The notes beneath the pieces were generated by a model that worked only from the letters and a program-made list of their open reading frames with translations, made no database searches and was not told the origin of the DNA. Positions 4,290 through 5,177 of a stretch of DNA of 5,177 nt are shown here, in pieces; position 1 is the stretch's first letter, and the number at the start of each line of letters is the position of its first letter. Both the position numbers and the translations under genes were made by a program. Source of the DNA: Geothrix sp. (lineage in GTDB: Bacteria > Acidobacteriota > Holophagae > Holophagales > Holophagaceae); the NCBI GenBank assembly GCA_023701165.1, contig JAMPXL010000117.1, positions 1 to 5,177 of the forward strand, written 5' to 3'.

Positions 4290-5177
4290 AGGCCAGCGCC
4301 AGATCGGAGCGGGCGGCGGATTCCAGCTCGCGGAGCGCCTGGTCCACCCAGGCCGCCTCCCGGGCCTCCACCATGAGGCGGAGCTTGGGCTCGGTGCCGG
4401 ACCAGCGCACCACCTGGCGCACGCCATCCCCCCAGCGGGCGTCGATGGCCGCCATGGCGGACGTGAGTCCATCGCAGGCATCGACTGCCTTGCGGTCCCT
4501 GGCCATCACGTTGACGAGGCGCTGGGGCCAGGGGCGGAAGGTCCAGGCCCAGCGCTGGTCTGCAGGGCGGTGCAGGAGGGCGCGGAGGACCGAGAGGGCC
4601 GCGGCAAGGCCGTCGCCGCTGGGGCCCACCCGCTTCTGGATGAGATGGCCCGAAGCCTCCGCCGCCAGATCCCAGTTCCGCTTCGCCATCTCGCGCAGCA
4701 GAAACTTGTCGCCCACGGCGGTGCGGACGAAGGGAATGCCCGCCTCTCCCAGAGCCTGGGCCAGTCCGCCGTTGGTCATGAGCGTGCCCACCACGCCCGG
4801 AGGCGTGTCGCCGCAGGCCAGGCGGTCCTGGGCCAGGAGCCACACCATCTGGTCGCCATCCACGGCCTGGCCGCGGTGGTCCACCAGCAGGCAGCGGTCC
4901 CCATCACCGTCGAAGGCGATGCCCAGCTGGGCGCCGCGGGCCGCCACCGCCGCCGCCAGGGCATCGAGGTGGGTGGAACCCACGCCCACATTGATGGCGG
5001 GGCCATCAGCGGGCACGCCGATCCAGTGGATGGTGCCTCCGCGGAAGAGCTCGAGGGCCGCCTCGGCGGTGGCGCCATGGGCGCAATCGATGACCACGCG
5101 GAAATCCCCAGGCAGGTCGATGCCGCCGAGGTGGGCCAGGTAGGGCTGGAGGTCCAGGCGGCCCGGCGGGGCCGAGA
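4288..5177 (-). CDS. glmM: Phosphoglucosamine mutase GlmM, C-terminal two thirds (5' part beyond window)
   Basis: The frame is open to the right edge, leaving about 295 residues of a family usually near 450; the catalytic phosphoserine loop of domain 1 is off the window. GlmM interconverts glucosamine-6-phosphate and glucosamine-1-phosphate in the cytoplasm, ahead of UDP-GlcNAc synthesis. Visible are FRVVIDCAHGAT near 5065-5103 (usually VVDCANGA), the metal-binding loop FDGDGDR at 4894-4914, the sugar-binding loop AEASGH at 4645-4662, and the phosphate-binding RWSGTEP at 4387-4407 followed by LRLMVEA. The RxSGTEP...MVE ending favours GlmM over phosphomannomutase/phosphoglucomutase. The sugar loop normally reads GEQSGH; here Gly and Gln are both Ala, while the conserved Glu, Ser and His remain. 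A GTG at 5097 lies inside the conserved domain and is not the true start. It ends eight bases before ftsW, in the same operon. Confidence 0.9.
   Translation of the reverse strand, partial: SAPPGRLDLQPYLAHLGGIDLPGDFRVVIDCAHGATAEAALELFRGGTIHWIGVPADGPAINVGVGSTHLDALAAAVAARGAQLGIAFDGDGDRCLLVDHRGQAVDGDQMVWLLAQDRLACGDTPPGVVGTLMTNGGLAQALGEAGIPFVRTAVGDKFLLREMAKRNWDLAAEASGHLIQKRVGPSGDGLAAALSVLRALLHRPADQRWAWTFRPWPQRLVNVMARDRKAVDACDGLTSAMAAIDARWGDGVRQVVRWSGTEPKLRLMVEAREAAWVDQALRELESAARSDLALA

Noticed and set aside
3123..4481. 452-residue minus-strand open frame across ftsW and the end of glmM
   Set aside because: It is out of frame with two well-recognised genes and its Pro/Arg/Gly-rich translation is typical of a shifted frame in GC-rich coding DNA.
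4373..5143. Plus-strand 256-residue open frame opposite glmM
   Set aside because: Ser/Arg/Pro-rich antisense of a conserved gene, with no motif.
1..5177. A novel defence, mobile or multi-gene accessory system
   Set aside because: All genes except the TPR-like fragment and the N-terminal part of the DUF2344 protein belong to known housekeeping or envelope families; there are no integrase, transposase, toxin, nuclease or repeat-array signatures.

Overview
This is a GC-rich window of ordinary chromosomal genes with almost no space between them. It looks like a diderm (LPS-bearing) bacterium: it carries a putative Kdo kinase acting on the inner core of lipopolysaccharide, an exported cyclophilin with a signal peptide, and two peptidoglycan genes. 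The base composition and gene mix would fit Acidobacteriota (for example Holophagae/Geothrix-like) or another high-GC Gram-negative; that placement is a weak inference. I see no RNA gene, mobile element, CRISPR array or phage gene.

Layout. On the + strand, the window opens inside the 3' end of a TPR-like helical-repeat gene (to 413). After 40 bp holding a perfect 12-bp palindrome and a good ribosome binding site comes a periplasmic cyclophilin-type peptidyl-prolyl isomerase (454-1032). It converges on, and overlaps by 29 bp, a minus-strand KdkA/WaaP-family Kdo kinase (1004-1717). A 330-bp divergent intergenic region follows (1718-2047), the only sizeable non-coding stretch. Next is a + strand gene for a DUF2344/TIGR03936 'radical SAM-linked' protein (about 2048-3169). 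It is standalone here, with a 116-residue N-terminal region I cannot assign. It converges on a minus-strand pair, glmM (5' part off the right edge, ending at 4288) then ftsW (4279-3161), with both 3' ends inside one small hairpin.

How they fit together. GlmM makes glucosamine-1-phosphate, the precursor of UDP-GlcNAc, which feeds both peptidoglycan and lipid A. FtsW polymerises the lipid II built from it at the division septum. The two are spaced for translational coupling (8 bp apart, with the ftsW ribosome binding site overlapping the glmM stop). The Kdo kinase and the exported isomerase also act in or on the envelope, so most of the window concerns envelope biogenesis. I found no sign of an undescribed multi-gene system. 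The points most worth a second look are substituted signature residues in the Kdo kinase, FtsW, cyclophilin and GlmM; the unpaired, divergent DUF2344 protein and its possibly leaderless start; and the short palindromes in the intergenic regions.
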